This document shows, one piece after another, positions 4,815 to 5,016 of a stretch of 5,016 nt of DNA. Within the stretch, counting starts at the first letter, position 1. Every line of letters starts with the position of its first letter. The translations under genes and the position numbers were made by a program. The notes under the pieces are model-generated. The model was not told the origin of the DNA and did no database searches. It saw nothing but the letters and a program-made list of their open reading frames with translations. Origin of the DNA: Sulfuricurvum sp. IAE1 (GTDB lineage Bacteria > Campylobacterota > Campylobacteria > Campylobacterales > Sulfurimonadaceae); contig CAMBHX010000116.1 in the NCBI GenBank assembly GCA_945867285.1, forward strand, positions 1-5,016, given 5' to 3'.

Positions 4815-5016
<202 letters not shown>

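Overview
The window looks like an ordinary chromosomal piece of an AT-rich Campylobacterota (epsilonproteobacterial) genome, probably of the Sulfurimonas/Sulfurovum/Arcobacter kind. The reasons are the compact rpsF-ssb-rpsR cluster without rplI, promoters made of a T-rich stretch in front of TATAAT, and the type of 5S and 23S rRNA. The genus is inferred and cannot be fixed from sequence reading alone.

Layout. Positions 1-1380 hold a plus-strand housekeeping operon: a promoter, a structured leader, rpsF (ribosomal protein bS6), ssb (single-stranded DNA-binding protein), rpsR (bS18, zinc-site variant), then a hairpin likely to be the terminator. A small minus-strand gene (1412-1654) converges on it and encodes an 80-residue exported helix-hairpin-helix protein of the ComEA type, with its own good promoter. 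Positions 1775-4332 are a complete IS21-family insertion sequence: imperfect terminal inverted repeats starting with TGT, subterminal repeats, an istA promoter, the DDE transposase istA, the overlapping AAA+ ATPase gene istB, and an exact 5-bp target duplication GCAAG on both sides. From 4333 to 4552 is an AT-rich intergenic stretch with short repeats. The rest is the 3' end of a minus-strand rRNA operon: 5S rRNA (about 4553-4669), a spacer with a long near-perfect hairpin against the 5S 5' end, and the last ~200 nt of 23S rRNA, cut by the window edge.

How it fits together. Before the insertion the order was rrn operon (minus) - intergenic region - HhH gene (minus) - rpsF operon (plus, converging). 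The IS landed in the intergenic region between the rRNA operon and the HhH gene promoter, inside a short imperfect palindrome, and disrupted no recognisable gene. Its genes point toward the rRNA operon, so istAB and rRNA transcription converge in the 4333-4552 spacer.

I found no convincing undescribed system. The observations most worth checking are the exact IS boundaries and the palindrome they split, the 23S-5S spacer hairpin, the repeats downstream of 5S, and the possible regulatory leader of rpsF.
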